NCBI GenBank assembly: GCA_039519185.1
Contig: CM076847.1
Coordinates: 45,232,916 to 45,296,915, forward strand
DNA length: 64,000 nucleotides
Reading direction: 5' to 3'
From: Astragalus membranaceus
Lineage: Eukaryota; Streptophyta; Magnoliopsida; Fabales; Fabaceae
The notes beneath the pieces are model-generated. The model saw nothing but the letters and a program-made list of their open reading frames with translations. It did not search any database and was not told the DNA's origin. Position numbers and translations under genes: made by a program. The stretch's first letter is position 1. Each line of letters starts with the position of its first letter. Positions 1-12,017 of the stretch are shown here, one piece after another.

Positions 1-1085
1 CGTTTTAACTGAGATTTTCAGTATGGTCTAGCTTGGTAACTTTGATCCACATGCAAATATTTCAAGCAAAAAACTATGAAACTCTAATGAAAGCAATAAT
101 ATAAAACAAATTTATAGAAAATTACTAGCCAATTTGAAAATCCAGGTGCCTTGCAGCAGTAGATTTATCTTCAATCTTGTGGGCTCTCCCCATTCACAGT
201 CTACAACCAGGCCTAGTTGTCCCCCTTGCTTCTCCTGGAACATTGAGACAACATTTTAGAGAGAATACAGTTTCATAATATATATGCCATTTTTACAGAT
301 ATGGTCACCATTAAAAAATTGTTAGATAAAATTGACACTGATTTGAAAATGAAGATCACAAGTATAGTCTTGCTTTGAATGTTTTACATATTGGAGTTTG
401 GTAAGGACACAGAATGTGATTGTGAACTCTTGGAGTGGTATATATCTTTCTTTGCACCTTGTTGAAAGCCATCTGCTATTTCTCCTTCTTGTGATTTGGG
501 AATGTTGGAGTGAGAGGAGTTGCTGGCATTGTATTTATAGTTGGGAAATGGAGTGTAGTGATTTGGACTCTTGCCATTTAAATTGATAAATATACATAGG
601 TCATTGCTGCTTTGTCTGTCGTAAATTATACTATGTATTATTGCTGTTTTTTTAGTTTGAAGAACCCATTATAAGTTGTGTTGCCATTCAAATTATGTGT
701 TGTTGTTTGATAGAAACAAGAACTGGGTCATTTTATTTTCTTCATGTGGAGTATTGTATATTGCATTAATTGAGTTTTGTTACTTTTGTAGGAAAATAAT
801 GAAGGTGTAGATTTGGATGATGGAGAGTTTGAAGACATGTGTTGAAGATTAAAGTTTTATTTTGTACTTTTCCTGTGTGTTTTTGGACGATGGCTAGTTA
901 CTTTTGCTGTGTTTTTTGTACTTATTGAAGTAACAAATTATTTCGTTTAAGATACATTAATTATGTCCTTGAAGTAGCAATATAAGGATCATTATGTCTT
1001 TTAAATTGTTTCATTTTAGTAACAAATTGTTTCGATTAAGAAGTTAGCGATGTGATAGAGATGCGATTGATATATAATACACTAG
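1..1085 (+). other. AT-rich stretch, probable interior of left CACTA element
   Basis: No ORF here resembles a known protein. One exon-like piece is visible at about 799-845: a polypyrimidine/TTTGTAG acceptor, then a short acidic reading frame (ENNEGVDLDDGEFEDMC) and a TGA stop. It would be the last exon of a plus-strand gene entering from outside the window, perhaps the transposon's own gene because the CACTA right end follows. The remainder looks like intron and 3' untranslated sequence. Confidence in any gene call is low. Confidence 0.35.
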
Positions 1086-1089
1086 TTAT

Positions 1090-1525
1090 TTGCGGTTGTT
1101 CGTAATAGCAACGGCTTTATAGCGTTGTCGTTGACATGGAATGTTAAAAACACACAGGGGACGGTTTTACTTTATCAAGAACGGTTTTAGAATGTTGCCA
1201 ATCTGGCAATGGTTTTTATTTGAATATATATGGCAACGGTTCTCACGTGTTGCCATACTTGGCAACGGTTCCTCAATGTTGCCATAACTGGAAACGCTTT
1301 CCAACCATTGCTATAGCGTGGAAACTAAAACCGTTGCGTTTCAGCTGTCTATGGCAACTGTTTTGCGTCCGCGTTGCCTTAGGGAACAAAAAACCGTTGC
1401 CTTTAGTTTACGCAACGACCGCGACAACAACGGTTTCAAAACCGTTTGCCAAAGGTTATAGCAACGGTTTTTTGGCTTTAAGAAACGGTTTTCGACCGTT
1501 GTCATAGGGTCTAAATGTTGTAGTG
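1090..1525 (+). mobile_element. Right terminus of a CACTA (En/Spm) transposon
   Basis: The segment is packed with direct and inverted copies of a short motif around GCAACGGTTTT. It ends in ATGTTGTAGTG at 1515-1525, the complement of the CACTACAAC type of terminal repeat. Dense subterminal repeats next to a CACTA terminus are the usual transposase-binding architecture of En/Spm elements. The left end lies outside the window, so neither length nor target duplication can be checked. Confidence 0.75.
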
Positions 1526-2040
1526 TGTTAGAGATATTAATTGAAATTGTGTTAAATTGTTGAAATTGAAATTGGAAAGTGTAATTGAAATTGAATTGAA
1601 ATTGAAAAGTGTATGCTGTTAGAGACTTAATTAGAGATGTTAATTGAAATGTGTTATTGAAAAGTTTATGATTTTAGAGTTGTTAATTGAAAAGTGTCTG
1701 ATTGTTGTTCAAATGTTTGATGAACCCTAGGTTAGATGAATATATTGGATGTAGTTGTTATTGTGTGTTGTTGATGGAAAAGGGTGAGGTGTTGTCCCTC
1801 ACCCCCATATTTTGCTCGAAATCATCTCCATTGAGATAATTGCGAGACGATACTAACAACGGTAAGGTTGGGAGTTAGAAATTCCTTTCTTCACTACTTG
1901 GATGGAAATGGGTTTTGTGCTGTCCTTGACACCCATATCGATGCCACTAACTTGATAAGTTATTGGGAATGTTATGGGAATCTAACCCATTTTTTTAAAT
2001 GCGTGCAGTTGAATTGGTATCAATTGAATCGTGGTTGTTT
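1526..2040. other. Spacer or 5' leader of second CACTA element
   Basis: AT-rich with loose repeats of TTGAAATTGAAA at about 1545-1650. I see no convincing exon until transposase homology begins near 2041. No CACTA left terminus is recognisable here, so the start of the second element is lost or too diverged to call. Confidence 0.4.
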
Positions 2041-2552
2041 GTATAAACGGTTATTTCTGAGAAGAGCAGGTTTGAGGGAATCTTTTGTAATTGGGGTTGA
2101 ACAGATTCTTGTGGTAGCGTGGCAACATGGTTTGGCTAAACGGGAAAGGGGGTTAGATGTCCATGCTTAAAATATGACGGTGTACCTATTAGGACTGATG
2201 ATGAAATAAGGGAGCACTTGTATCATTGGGGGTTTAGGCCTAATTATTGGATTTGGTTGGACCATGGAGAGCGACTTCCAAATTTTGATGTAGGGGCTTC
2301 AAGCAGTTCTGGTGTTGGTGTTCCATGCAATGAAATTTTTGAGTCGATGGAAAACATGATTTGTGATGGTCTCGGGGTGAATGTGCCATTTGATGAGCCT
2401 CAGTATGACGATCATGATGAACTTCCAAATGAAGAAGCACAAAGATTTTATAATTTGTTAAGAGATTCAAACAAATCGTTGTTTGAAGGCTCACCACAGT
2501 CAAAATTATCTATGTGTGTGAAGCTTTTAGCTCTCAAGTCCATGAGTAATAT

Positions 2553-2611
2553 TTCTGAGTTGGGTTTAGTCTAACATCATTTCGGTCGCATAGTCTAAAC
2601 CCAACTCAGAA
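2553..2611. repeat. 17-bp perfect inverted repeat inside TNP2 pseudogene
   Basis: Arm TTCTGAGTTGGGTTTAG at 2553-2569 is exactly complementary to the arm at 2595-2611, with a 25-nt loop. It falls where the transposase reading frame is interrupted, so it may mark a small insertion or a palindromic repair scar. Confidence 0.8.
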
Positions 2612-3266
2612 GGAATGTAACATTTTTGCTTTATAATAACATCTTTGCTTCATAATAACATTTTGGCAAAGATGTTAGTTTCCAAGCTGGGATTGGAATG
2701 TAAGAAGATTGATTGTTGTGTGGATGGGAACATGTTGTTTTATAACAACGAATTTGGTAAAAACGATGGTGAGCTACTTGAATGCAGATTCTGTGGAAAG
2801 TCGAGGTACCATGTTCGTAAAGGGGGAAAGCGTAGTTATAAACCCATCCCTGTAAAGTCAATGTTCTATTTTCCTATATTTCCAAGGCTGCAAAGAATGT
2901 TTGCATCGACCGAAATTGCAAAAAAAATGACATGTAATTATGAGAATAGGCGCACCTCAGACATTTTACGCCATCCATCTGACGGTGAAGCGTGGAAGAA
3001 ATTTGATCAAGTGCATTTAGATTTTTCCTCAGACCCATGAAATGTTCGACTTGACTTGTGCTCTGATGGATTTACTCCATATATCCAAGCATTAGAGACA
3101 CCCTACTCTTGTTGGCCAATCATTGTTACCCCTTGCAATATTCCTTCTGAGATGTGCATGACTAAACCGTATATGTTTTTGACTTGTCTGATACCTGGTC
3201 CATCCAATCCAAAAGCTAACATTGATATCTTTTTGGAACCTCTGATTATTGATCTCAAGAGATTGT

Positions 3267-3280
3267 GGGGGGGGGGGGGG
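3267..3280 (+). repeat. 14-base poly-G run
   Basis: An uninterrupted run of 14 G sits in the transposase core, where the frame switches from one reading phase to another (LW-G repeated, then VLTYD in the next phase). It is either replication slippage in a dead copy or a sequencing or assembly length error. Confidence 0.85.
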
Positions 3281-5734
3281 TGGTGTTTTGACATATGATG
3301 CAACACAAAAAAAGAATTTTATGATGAGAGCGGCATTGATGTGGACAATTAACGACTTTCCTGATTATGGTATGTTGTCTGGTTTGGGGTCTCACGGTAA
3401 ATTGGCATGTCCCCACTGCATGGAACACACAAAGGCGTTTACGCTAAAATACGAGGCCAAGAGTTCTTGGTTTGACTCGCATCGTAGATTCTTACCGCCT
3501 GATCATGTATTTAGAAAGAACAAGAAGGCCTTCAAGGACAAGGTAGTTGAAACAGATGGACCACCGCCTTTGTTGACATCAAGTGAAATTTGGACAAGAG
3601 TTAAGGATTTGCCACAAGCCACGGAGGTAGGTCTGCTCACCTGATTGGATGGTTATGGACGGGTTCATAACTGGACAAAAAAAGCATATTTTGGATTCTC
3701 CCATATTGGAAAGATAATCTGTTGAGACACAATCTTGATGTTATGCACATCGAGAAAATTTTCTTTGACAACATATTTGTCACTGTGATGAATGTGAAAG
3801 ATAAAATCAAACACAATAATAAGGTTAGATTGGATTCTTCTCTTTACTATATCAAACATCGATCCGATTTGAATTTGGTGGAAATTCCTAATGGGAAGAT
3901 GTTGAAACCCAAAGCCAACTACTGTCTAACATCCGATGAAGCGAAAGATGTTTGTCGATGGTTGAAAGGATTGAGGATGCCAGATGGTTATTCTTCTAAC
4001 CTGGCAAGATGTGCGAATGTGAACACCGGGAAGATGTATGCGATGAAGAGTTATGATTTCCATGTATTCATGGGGTGTTTGCTTCCAGTTGCTTTTAGTG
4101 CATTACCAAAGTGTGTTTTGGAACCACTTACTGAAGTGAGTCAAATTTTTAAGAATATGTTCTCTTCAACATTGAAAAAGGATGATCTTATTAAGATGGA
4201 GCAGAATATTCCTTTCATTATCTATAAGTTGGAGAGAATATTTCCTCCCGGTTTCTTTGATTCCATGGAGCATCTCCCGATTCACCTTGCATATGAAGAA
4301 AGGCTTGGTGGACCAGTTCATTATAGGTGGATATATCCATTTAAGAGGTAATTATCTATTTCAACATTTGAATTAAAGTTATCTTATTATGACTATTTGT
4401 TTAATCAAATGTTCTTCCTTCATATGTAAGTTAATGGGTGATTATAAACGATCACTGAAGAATAAAGCTAGAGTCGAAGGATCGATCTGCACAGCTTACT
4501 TACACCGTGAAACAATTTATTCCTGTTCACATTATTTCAATAACTTTATGTTGTCAAGAAATAATCGAAACGAAATGGAGGTTGAATAAGAAAAACACGC
4601 GCTCACTTTATCTGTGTTTAGCAAACCTGGCCGCCCCTCGGGAAAGAAGTCAACAAACTACTTATCAGATAAAGAGTATAAATCAGCACATGTTCATGTC
4701 TTGATCAGTTGCAATGAAGTTAAACCATATATTGAGTAAGTATGTTTCTCTTCAGTTTTTAATCTATACACCTTTATAGTATGAAGTTAAATCATGTTTT
4801 AATCTAAAGAGTATGAATAACTCCTTTTCAGTGCATTCTTACGAATTGAGGGTATACGTGCTGAAAAATCTTCTATTCGTATACATGAAGGTTTTCCATC
4901 TTGTTTAAGGCTAGAGTAAGTAAATAAAATTAGCAAGTTTTAATGTGAAATGTTTAAAGTCGATATGAGACATGACTTATTTTTTTCATATGTGATTACT
5001 TAGGTTTATGAAGCGGAACCAACTACCCTAATGAGACACTTAGGAACTTAGCTGATGTTCTTTTTCGTGAGGTGACGGAGTGTCACACGTACCTAGTTAA
5101 CGATTACAAATTTGACACCCAATCATGGAGTGAGGGAAAACAAACAATTAATAATGGGGTATATGTTAAAGGGGAAACAGGAGGAGGTGTAGATGACTAC
5201 TACGGTGTGATCCAACACATGTATGAACTTGAATACCCACGGTTAGACTATCATAAGAGAATAGTTTTGTTTTATTGTAGTTGGTTTGATCCATCGGTTA
5301 AAGGAACGAAATTGAATCCATAATGTAATACCGTGGACATTCGAATGAATTGAAAGTATAAACTTTATGTTCCGTTTATCATGGCGGAAAATGTGAGGCA
5401 GGTGTATTATGTTCCATATCCATCAACTAAGAGAGGATGGTGTGTTGCAATTAAGATAAAACCATGGAGTCGCATTGAAGGCACTGATGCAGAGGATGAG
5501 GTTCTTTATCAGGTGGATGAAATGTCGGGAGTAAATGAGGTCATTGAAGTTGAACGGGTTAGAAGTGAATGATCGACTCCACGTTGAAGAAGTTGAAGCA
5601 ATATTAGAATTGAATAAAGATGAAGAGAATGAAGATGAAGAAGATGAATAATTAGATTAGTCTTATGTTGTCTTTAAATTTATAGGCGCATTATTGTTCT
5701 TATGTTGTCTTTAATTCTATTTATTAATATATAT

Positions 5735-5777
5735 ATATATATATCATTATTGTTCTTCTTAATGTACTTTCTTTAAC

Positions 5778-5828
<51 letters not shown>
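5735..5828. repeat. (TA)n microsatellites
   Basis: Two TA-dinucleotide tracts, about 5735-5750 and 5784-5828, lie between the two coding blocks of the CACTA element, just upstream of the second ORF. Confidence 0.9.
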
Positions 5829-5829
<1 letters not shown>

Positions 5830-5872
5830 TTAATGTTATTCGTATCACATTTCGTTTCTCGGTTTTCATAGA

Positions 5873-7697
5873 TATGCATCCAGGAGGAGGTTCTGACCCA
5901 CCGAGACGTGATCATGGAAGCAGATTGCGGGCGATGAACCTCCCACGAGGAGGCGTCATCGTCGTAGATCCGGTGAGCTGGTAATTAATATTGGGAATAT
6001 GAGGGATCATAGGTATATCGGGTTGCCCCTGACTACCACTACCGCTCCGGTTGCCCCACAAGCTGGGTCTCCCTCGGGCCCCAATTGGTATTCTCTTCAC
6101 CCACTTGGGTATTCTATGGGCACACCAGCTGGGCATATGGGCACACCAGCTGCGTATATGAGTACACCTGCTGGGTGTGTGAGTACACCAGCTGGGTTAT
6201 CTATGCCTACACCCGAGCTACATACTCAGCCCCAGGTGGATCATACAGAGCCCTTGGCCGAGGATGGTCATACTGAGCCCGATATTGGTGATGATCTTGC
6301 TGATTTAGATTCATCAAGCGGTGACGAGAGAGTGCGCGTGGTTGAAGAGAATGGTGTTCTTCGCAAAGTCATTTATCCTTATGGTGACACGTAAGTATTA
6401 TATTGTTTGGCTTGTTTTAAATTTAAGTTAATTATGCAAATATTGTTCGATATATCTTTCATTATGCAGACTTCTTCTTGCGAAGGCAGCTTCATCGATC
6501 AAACATCACTTATGTCATTCAGAAAAAGTATTTTCAAAACTTCCATCCAAAGTGGACTAAACATTAAATTAAAACTAACAATATTAAACTTAATATTGTT
6601 AGTTTTAATTTAATGTTTAATATGTAATTACTAATACATATTTTCATTTTGGTTAATTCAAAGAAAAGTGACATGGGATTCAGAATATGATGCAAAGGTG
6701 CAGAATTTTTTTTATTAGAATGGGCTGTCAATTGTCAGATTTGCTCTATAAGCTGCGACGTAGAAATAAGCAGCCGGATTACATGAGTGATGAAGTTTGG
6801 AATGCCTTCATGGCACATTGGGCTACCGAAAAGTTCAAAAGAAATGCTGAAAAAGCCAAAAAGAATAGAAACTCAGAAAAGGGTGGCCCGCTTCACTACT
6901 GCGGCTCCGTCAACCAGGCTCAACATGCTATTAGATTGGTAAATTATTTTAATAATCCGTTTTTTTTACTTTAGTTAATTAGTTAGCAATTATTGAAAAT
7001 GTGTTTCATTTACAGAGTAAGAAGGCCGGATGCCCTGTCACTATTCCTGAGCTGCACAGGGCCACACAATTGAGAAAAGATACTAAGGAGTTTGTTGATG
7101 AGCACTCGAGGATGACTCGGGTAAATATACAACTTGATTTGTATTATATATTGTTGTTTTGTTAAAATGGAGAGTTAATTATGCTATGTTTTGTGTTATG
7201 CAAAACAGGAGCAAATTAATGAGATCATGACTCCGGCTACTCAAGGGAGCTAGAACCCTGACTCACTTGGTCAACTTTCCCCTGAGATGATAGCTTTGGA
7301 GAACTGCAACTGGGCGAACTTGGTAGGTTGGAATAAGGGTCGCTTGTTTGGTTCGGGGCCCTTGACTCCAGTGATGGCTGAGTTTGGAGTCAACACTAAC
7401 GTTCTAGCAGTCGACCAGCTCTTACTCCTTCAGCTGAAGAGACAGAGCAGCTCAGGCAGCTGGTGCAGGCTCATCAGTAGAAGCTGCAGGCTACGCAGCA
7501 GGAGCTGCAGACTACTCGGCAGGAGATGCAGACTCGGGGGAAGACTTATGAGCAGACTATGAAGTAGATGCAGGATGACTTCGGGAGGGTGGCCTGTAAT
7601 CAAAACTTGATCTATAAGTATTTTATGCAGCAACAACAATAGCAATAGCAACCTCAGGAGCCTGAGCAGTCTAATGATTTCGATAGCGCCAATTAGG
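5873..7697 (+). pseudogene. En/Spm-type second CACTA protein (Transposase_24-like)
   Basis: A multi-exon plus-strand gene begins near the ATG at 5873. The second piece (about 5999-6390) is Pro/Thr-rich with short repeats built on GTPAGHM/STPAG and ends at a GTAAGT donor. The 6667-6940 exon carries the En/Spm core (VTWDSEYDAKVQNFF, MSDEVWNAFMAHWATEKFK, then GGPLHYCGSVNQAQHA). It continues in exons at about 7017-7120 (PELHRATQLRKDTKEFVDEHSRM) and 7209-7697, where a Gln-rich coiled-coil-like tail ends. A T-run at about 6702-6710 shifts the frame in the core, and a TAG follows TPATQGS near 7250. These proteins accompany TNP2 in CACTA elements and are thought to bind the subterminal repeats. The family call is good; exact exon limits are approximate. 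Confidence 0.75.
6558..6619. repeat. 29-bp perfect inverted repeat with 4-nt loop
   Basis: Arms at 6558-6586 and 6591-6619 are exactly complementary and AT-rich, separated by AACT. The structure lies in an intron of the CACTA second gene. It could be a tiny foldback insertion or a replication-born palindrome. In RNA it would form a near-perfect stem. Confidence 0.9.
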
Positions 7698-7924
7698 ACT
7701 TGTTGTATTATTACTTTGACATTTGGTACTTTGTTTTAACCTCTCAGACTAAGTTATGTTGTTTTATTCGGATAATTCAGACTTGTTGATTCGTATTTTA
7801 TTAAGACTTGATGATGATTCAAACTTGTTGATTCGTATTTTCTTTTATTTAAATTGTTTTAGCTATTTTAAATTTTATTATTTATTAATAAATAAGCAGG
7901 TTTATTAAAAAAATTAAAACAGAG

Positions 7925-8195
7925 GAAATTAGAGACGAATTTCCGTCGCTAAATGAAACACAAGGTAGTCAAAATTTTTGACACGTGGCACCTAGAATTA
8001 GCGAGGGAAATTTGAATCCCTCGCTAATTAGCGACGGATTGGTCCCTCACTAATTAGCGACAGATTCAAATTTTCCTCGCTAAAGGGTTAGCGAGGAGGC
8101 TTTTAGCGAAAGAACCATTCCCTCGCTAATTCCTTCGCAAACGGATTTTAGCGATGGAATTCTAGGCATTAGTGACAGAATTGTCCCTCGCTAAT
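7925..8195 (+). repeat. CACTA subterminal repeat block
   Basis: Repeated direct and inverted copies of a motif around TTAGCGACGGAA / TCCCTCGCTAA. They follow the second CACTA gene and have the density expected of transposase-binding subterminal repeats. No terminal GTAGTG is visible beyond 8195. Confidence 0.7.
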
Positions 8196-8743
8196 CAGCT
8201 TTTTTTTGGTATAATTTTATTCTTCTTGACTCCTCGTACCCCAACTTTTATCTTCAATGAGCATTAACTAACGCTTCTGGTAAATAGTAAAGAAACAACA
8301 AGATGGTAGCAGAGGATCCAAGTTTGGATCACATGAACTCTTCTGTAGACAACGACTTGGACCGGATGCAAACTAAGAATCCGAGATAGTGTTGACAAGA
8401 TGAAGTCTTACAAGACGTAGCTTGGGGTCAGATCCATTCAACTCATCAGACCGAGATGATTAATCACGGTTGTCGTCAAACTTTCGATGCTAGCCGAGGG
8501 ATCGGCTAAGAGCTTTAATTCTTTGATTCCTATATTGCTTCAAACGATTGCACTGAGGAAGGAACTTTGTTCCTCAGCAATGAGTTCCCTAACTCCTCTA
8601 ATGAGTGTTAGGTTAGGTGAGAGGGATGTGTAATTGGACTACCTACTGTTGTAAAACATAAAGATAAATGCGAATAAAAGATAGAAAGTAAATACTTTGA
8701 GAAATATAGGTGTTTGATTGATCGTGTGTGTTCTATAACTGTA

Positions 8744-8789
<46 letters not shown>

Positions 8790-10529
8790 ATATATATATA
8801 TATATACATGGTCTCCATTGGCCACTTCGGCTAGCCTACAGCTTAACCACTGTTTGATCAGCTAAGATCAACGTACTACATTACATCTATGCCCTAAAAA
8901 CTAGGAGACACACTCCACAACTTCCACTAGCACATGTAGTGGAGTCAAAATATCTTCACTCCTATTTCCACGACACTTCTCCGCGCTTCAACAGCTCCAA
9001 CATCCAAACTTGTTCACGTGCATTGAATACTTGCTTCCCAACCACCAGCTCCTTAGCTATGCAACCCGTTCTGTCCTCAACCACCAGCTCCTCAGCTGAG
9101 TTATCTTCTAGCCGAGTTTCTCCTTAACCGAGTTGGTACAGCTCGGCAAGATCCATCATACCTTTGGCATTTTATCCCATGATTTACCTTTAAGCATACT
9201 CACTTAGACTTTTCTGCCAAATTCATTTGCCCTTAGTTGTTTCTTGCTTACCTCGACAAGCATTTCTTCATTGATGCTCCAATATTTTAACTATCCCCTT
9301 GGTTATATTCCACCGAGGCTACCATCATGACTTATATGGTTGCTCTCACCCGAAATAATAATATAAAAACTAGGGGAATAGGGTAAATTACGCCCAATAG
9401 GCGACTTGCCCTTCCTTTTATACCTAATATGAGTGCCTCGGCTCATATCTACTCGACCATTCCTAGCCTTGGCTAGGATTTTTACCTCGGCCAACAACTT
9501 AGCAGATTTTGGGTTTTAACAATCACTTTTTGGTACAGTTCCTGTCAATTTGACCAAATGTTGGTAGGCATATGACGAGTCATTCCAGATGGTCAATTTT
9601 CCTGATGTCTTATTCTTCTGCTCTTGTTCTAAAATGAGATGCATAATTTTAGCATACTTAAGTAGAGCACTAAAACAAAATAGTTCTCTTATATTATATG
9701 TAATTATCTTCAAAAGAATTAAGGGTTGGCTACATTGGTAAAACTTCCCTAACAATGATTGAGGAACATAGATTAACTTAGATGATGCACCTGGTGTGAA
9801 AAATGTTTCCCTTTAGTTTATCTCATTGGCACGATTAGACTACCTAAGAGTCTCCATATCATTAGCAAGTAACCATATGAGGCCAAAGTTTCACATCTTC
9901 TTCTGTCTTCTTCATTCCCAAGAGGGGAATCTGGACAAGAGTCACTGGGGACATTCCTCTTCTGATCACCATGGTTCTCTGGTTTGAACACTAATGTGTT
10001 TGGTGGCCACTTCTTAAACACTTGAAACATTTAATGTTTCTATGTTTGAAAAAAGAAGAAGTATTCTTAGGAAAGGAAGGTCTTAAAGCCTTATCAAAGC
10101 CCTGCCCATCTTCTTTTGTTACTCATCTACACTCATAGTACCTTGGGTTAGCCGTTGGAGTTTATAGTGTAACTCCCTATATATGATACCATGATGGAAC
10201 AAACCTCCTCCTCATGAAGCCCTTCATCTCTTCCCACGTATCCTTATGGTAATATGTGAGAGATAAGATCAAAATTTTAAATTGAATGGAAGAGTAAAAA
10301 GGTTGAAAGGAAATGATTGAAAATAATGACTGGAATTTAAAGATAAGAGGTAAATGACGGGATTTAAAGGTAAAAAGTAAAAGACAAAATTTAAAAGCAG
10401 AAAAATAAAGGACAAAATTTAAAGACTATTAAAGGATGGAATTTAAGGTTTGAATATGAAAAAGATGATCGAAGTGTGTACGAATATGGCACTCAGCCAA
10501 CTCTTCTTGGTGTTGAAAAGAAATAAGAA
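8196..10529. other. Intergenic sequence, no gene recognised
   Basis: Reading frames here are short and look random. A (CT)n tract at about 8745-8785 runs into a (TA)n tract at 8791-8805. The 8400-9540 part has the look of an LTR-retrotransposon leader (minus-strand TATAAAAG near 9420), but no protein domain supports that. About 10260-10450 is a degenerate purine-rich minisatellite built on AATTTAAAG. Confidence 0.4.
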
Positions 10530-10760
10530 CACTATGACTACAACTTTTTTTGCTCTTTGGCAACTATTAAAAATTGTAGCCAAAACAATAGAAAATGTTG
10601 CCTAAGGGAATATTTTCTAGGTATAGACTAAGTCAGTGTTACCTATTGTTTAACACAACATTTATATGTACTGAAAGTGTTGCCTATTGATTACAAATAT
10701 CAATAGGCAACCATTGTCACACAAATTTAACGCAACAGTTAGAGAATGTTACTAAGTTCA
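10530..10760. mobile_element. Possible CACTA-like terminus, unpaired
   Basis: Sequence beginning CACTATGACTACAAC at 10530 is followed by repeated variants of TGTTGCCTATTG in both orientations up to about 10760, as in subterminal CACTA repeats. No partner terminus or transposase is visible nearby, so this is either a solo end or chance. Confidence 0.4.
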
Positions 10761-11225
10761 AGTGTATGTTATAATTGTCCCCTAAACATAAAAAATAAAC
10801 ATTTTAAAAATGTAACATTTGCTTATCCGCTACATTTTTTTACCATTGTATATATGATAAGAAACAATTTTACCATATATGTAAGACTCTCTTTTGAGAA
10901 AGTTGATAACTTTAGCGTAAAATACTAAAGACAACATTTTGCAGTTTGATTATAATGTCCATATGTTTGCAAATAAAATAAAATTTTGATTTTATATTCA
11001 ACTCACATTTAATTTTTAATTTTAAGGATATAGTTAAAAAATTAAAATAAATAGATTAAATACCAAATATATAATATGTAATGGTTGTTAAACATCAAAT
11101 GAGGTCAAACAGTAGTCCAAATCCATAGTCATAAACAAAATGACATCATAGTTTAATCCAATCCAATATCCAGAACCATATGAGCTTAACAAAAAACGAA
11201 TCCAATTTATAAAGACTCAAGTTCA
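10761..11225. other. AT-rich spacer, nothing recognised
   Basis: No open frame of note, no repeat structure and no domain similarity seen. Confidence 0.5.
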
Positions 11226-11308
11226 GCAGTGTGGTTGTCTAGTGCAGCAGAGTGTTTGGTGGTCGTTGTGGGTGAGTGGCAGTGTGGTTGTCTAGTGCAG
11301 CAGAGTGT
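11226..11308. repeat. Two direct copies of a 30-bp unit
   Basis: A 30-bp unit (GCAGTGTGGTTGTCTAGTGC at its start) occurs at 11226-11255 and 11279-11308, a 53-bp spacing. It sits at the surviving left edge of the minus-strand copia element. Confidence 0.8.
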
Positions 11309-12017
11309 GCTGAAGGCATATGTGAACCAGAGTGGTCAGACTATTGAATTGGGGGTGTAGGGGATGGAGAGGGTGAACTAGTAGGGGTTTGTGGATGGGA
11401 AGTGGAGGCAGAGATGTGTATGGGGTCAAATAAGGGAACAAAAGCAGGTACAGAGGGAGTAGGTGTTTCGTGTAAAATTGGAGAAGAAAGCAAGTACAGG
11501 GGGAGGAGGGAGTAGGTGTTTTGTGTAAAATTAAGAAAGTGTAATCAGGTTTGGTTTTGAAAGGTTTGATGTAGGGAACTTCAAAGTTGAGGGAGGTAGT
11601 AGGAAGTCTGTTTATAAGGTATACACTAGTTTGGAAAGCATGGTCCCAATATTTATAGGAAGGGAAGCTCGTGCCAGAAGGGTAAGGCCCAATTCGACGA
11701 TATGCCTGTGTTTTCTCTCCATCACACCATTTTGATGATGAATGTGGGGACAGATGACACAATGTAAAATACCCCGCTATTGTAAATTTGTAGAGAAAGA
11801 ACGAAACTCCCCACCCAAATAAGCTTGAAAAGTCTTGATTGGGTGGGAAAATTGAAAAATAATAATGGCATCTGATTTAGCTCTAAAAAAGTATATCCAA
11901 CTAAAATGTGTATGAGCTTCTACAAGTGTGATATAGTATTTGAAACCTCTGGAAGAGATCATAGGAGCAGGGCCCCAAAGATCACTAAATACAAGTTCTA
12001 ATGGACGCGTTGCAATA
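11292..12017 (-). pseudogene. Copia integrase fragment of the split element
   Basis: Minus-strand reading from 12017 gives PLELVFSDLWGPAP, then SSRGFKYYITLVEAHTHFSWIYFFRAKSDA, the start of a copia integrase catalytic core. Further left (11762-11600) are SSKWCDGEKTQAYRRIGPYP and TSVYLINRLPTTSLNFEVPY, the end of the integrase and the spacer before reverse transcriptase. The segment between lacks the second catalytic aspartate region in frame. After that comes a Pro/Thr-rich low-complexity tail. Frameshifts and a deletion make it non-functional. Confidence 0.75.

Larger units (their letters stand above)
2041..5572 (+). pseudogene. TNP2-like CACTA transposase, degraded
   Basis: The pieces in order match the plant TNP2 layout. 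2041-2250 is the transposase-associated region (GVEQILVVAWQHGLAKRER, then GVPIRTDDEIREHLYHWGF). 2645-3660 is the transposase core (ECRFCGKSRYHVRKGGKR, PYSCWPIIVTPCNIPSEMC, MLSGLGSHGKLACPHCMEH). 3722-4351 continues the core (LDVMHIEKIFFDNIF) into the DUF4218-type segment ending near FDSMEHLPIHLAYEERLGG. 5072-5572 is the DUF4216-type tail (ELEYPRLDYHKRIVLFYCSWFDP region). It is disrupted by a frameshift at about 2170, an aberrant segment with a hairpin at 2553-2611, a 14-G homopolymer, a frameshift near 3640 and stops after 5320. Such a protein would bind subterminal repeats and cut the element ends. Strong family call, certainly non-functional. Confidence 0.85.
2041..8195 (+). mobile_element. 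Decayed autonomous CACTA transposon
   Basis: Two coding blocks typical of plant En/Spm elements lie in order on the plus strand: a TNP2-like transposase (about 2041-5572) and a second En/Spm-type protein (about 5873-7697). A 270-bp repeat-rich end follows. Both coding blocks are broken by stops and frameshifts, so this copy is inactive. The left terminus is not identified, and the right end lacks a clear GTAGTG and is probably truncated or mutated. Confidence 0.75.

Noticed and set aside
1545..1700. TTGAAATTGAAA repeats considered as a CRISPR-like or satellite array
   Set aside because: Spacing is irregular and units are too short and variable; simple-sequence slippage explains it.
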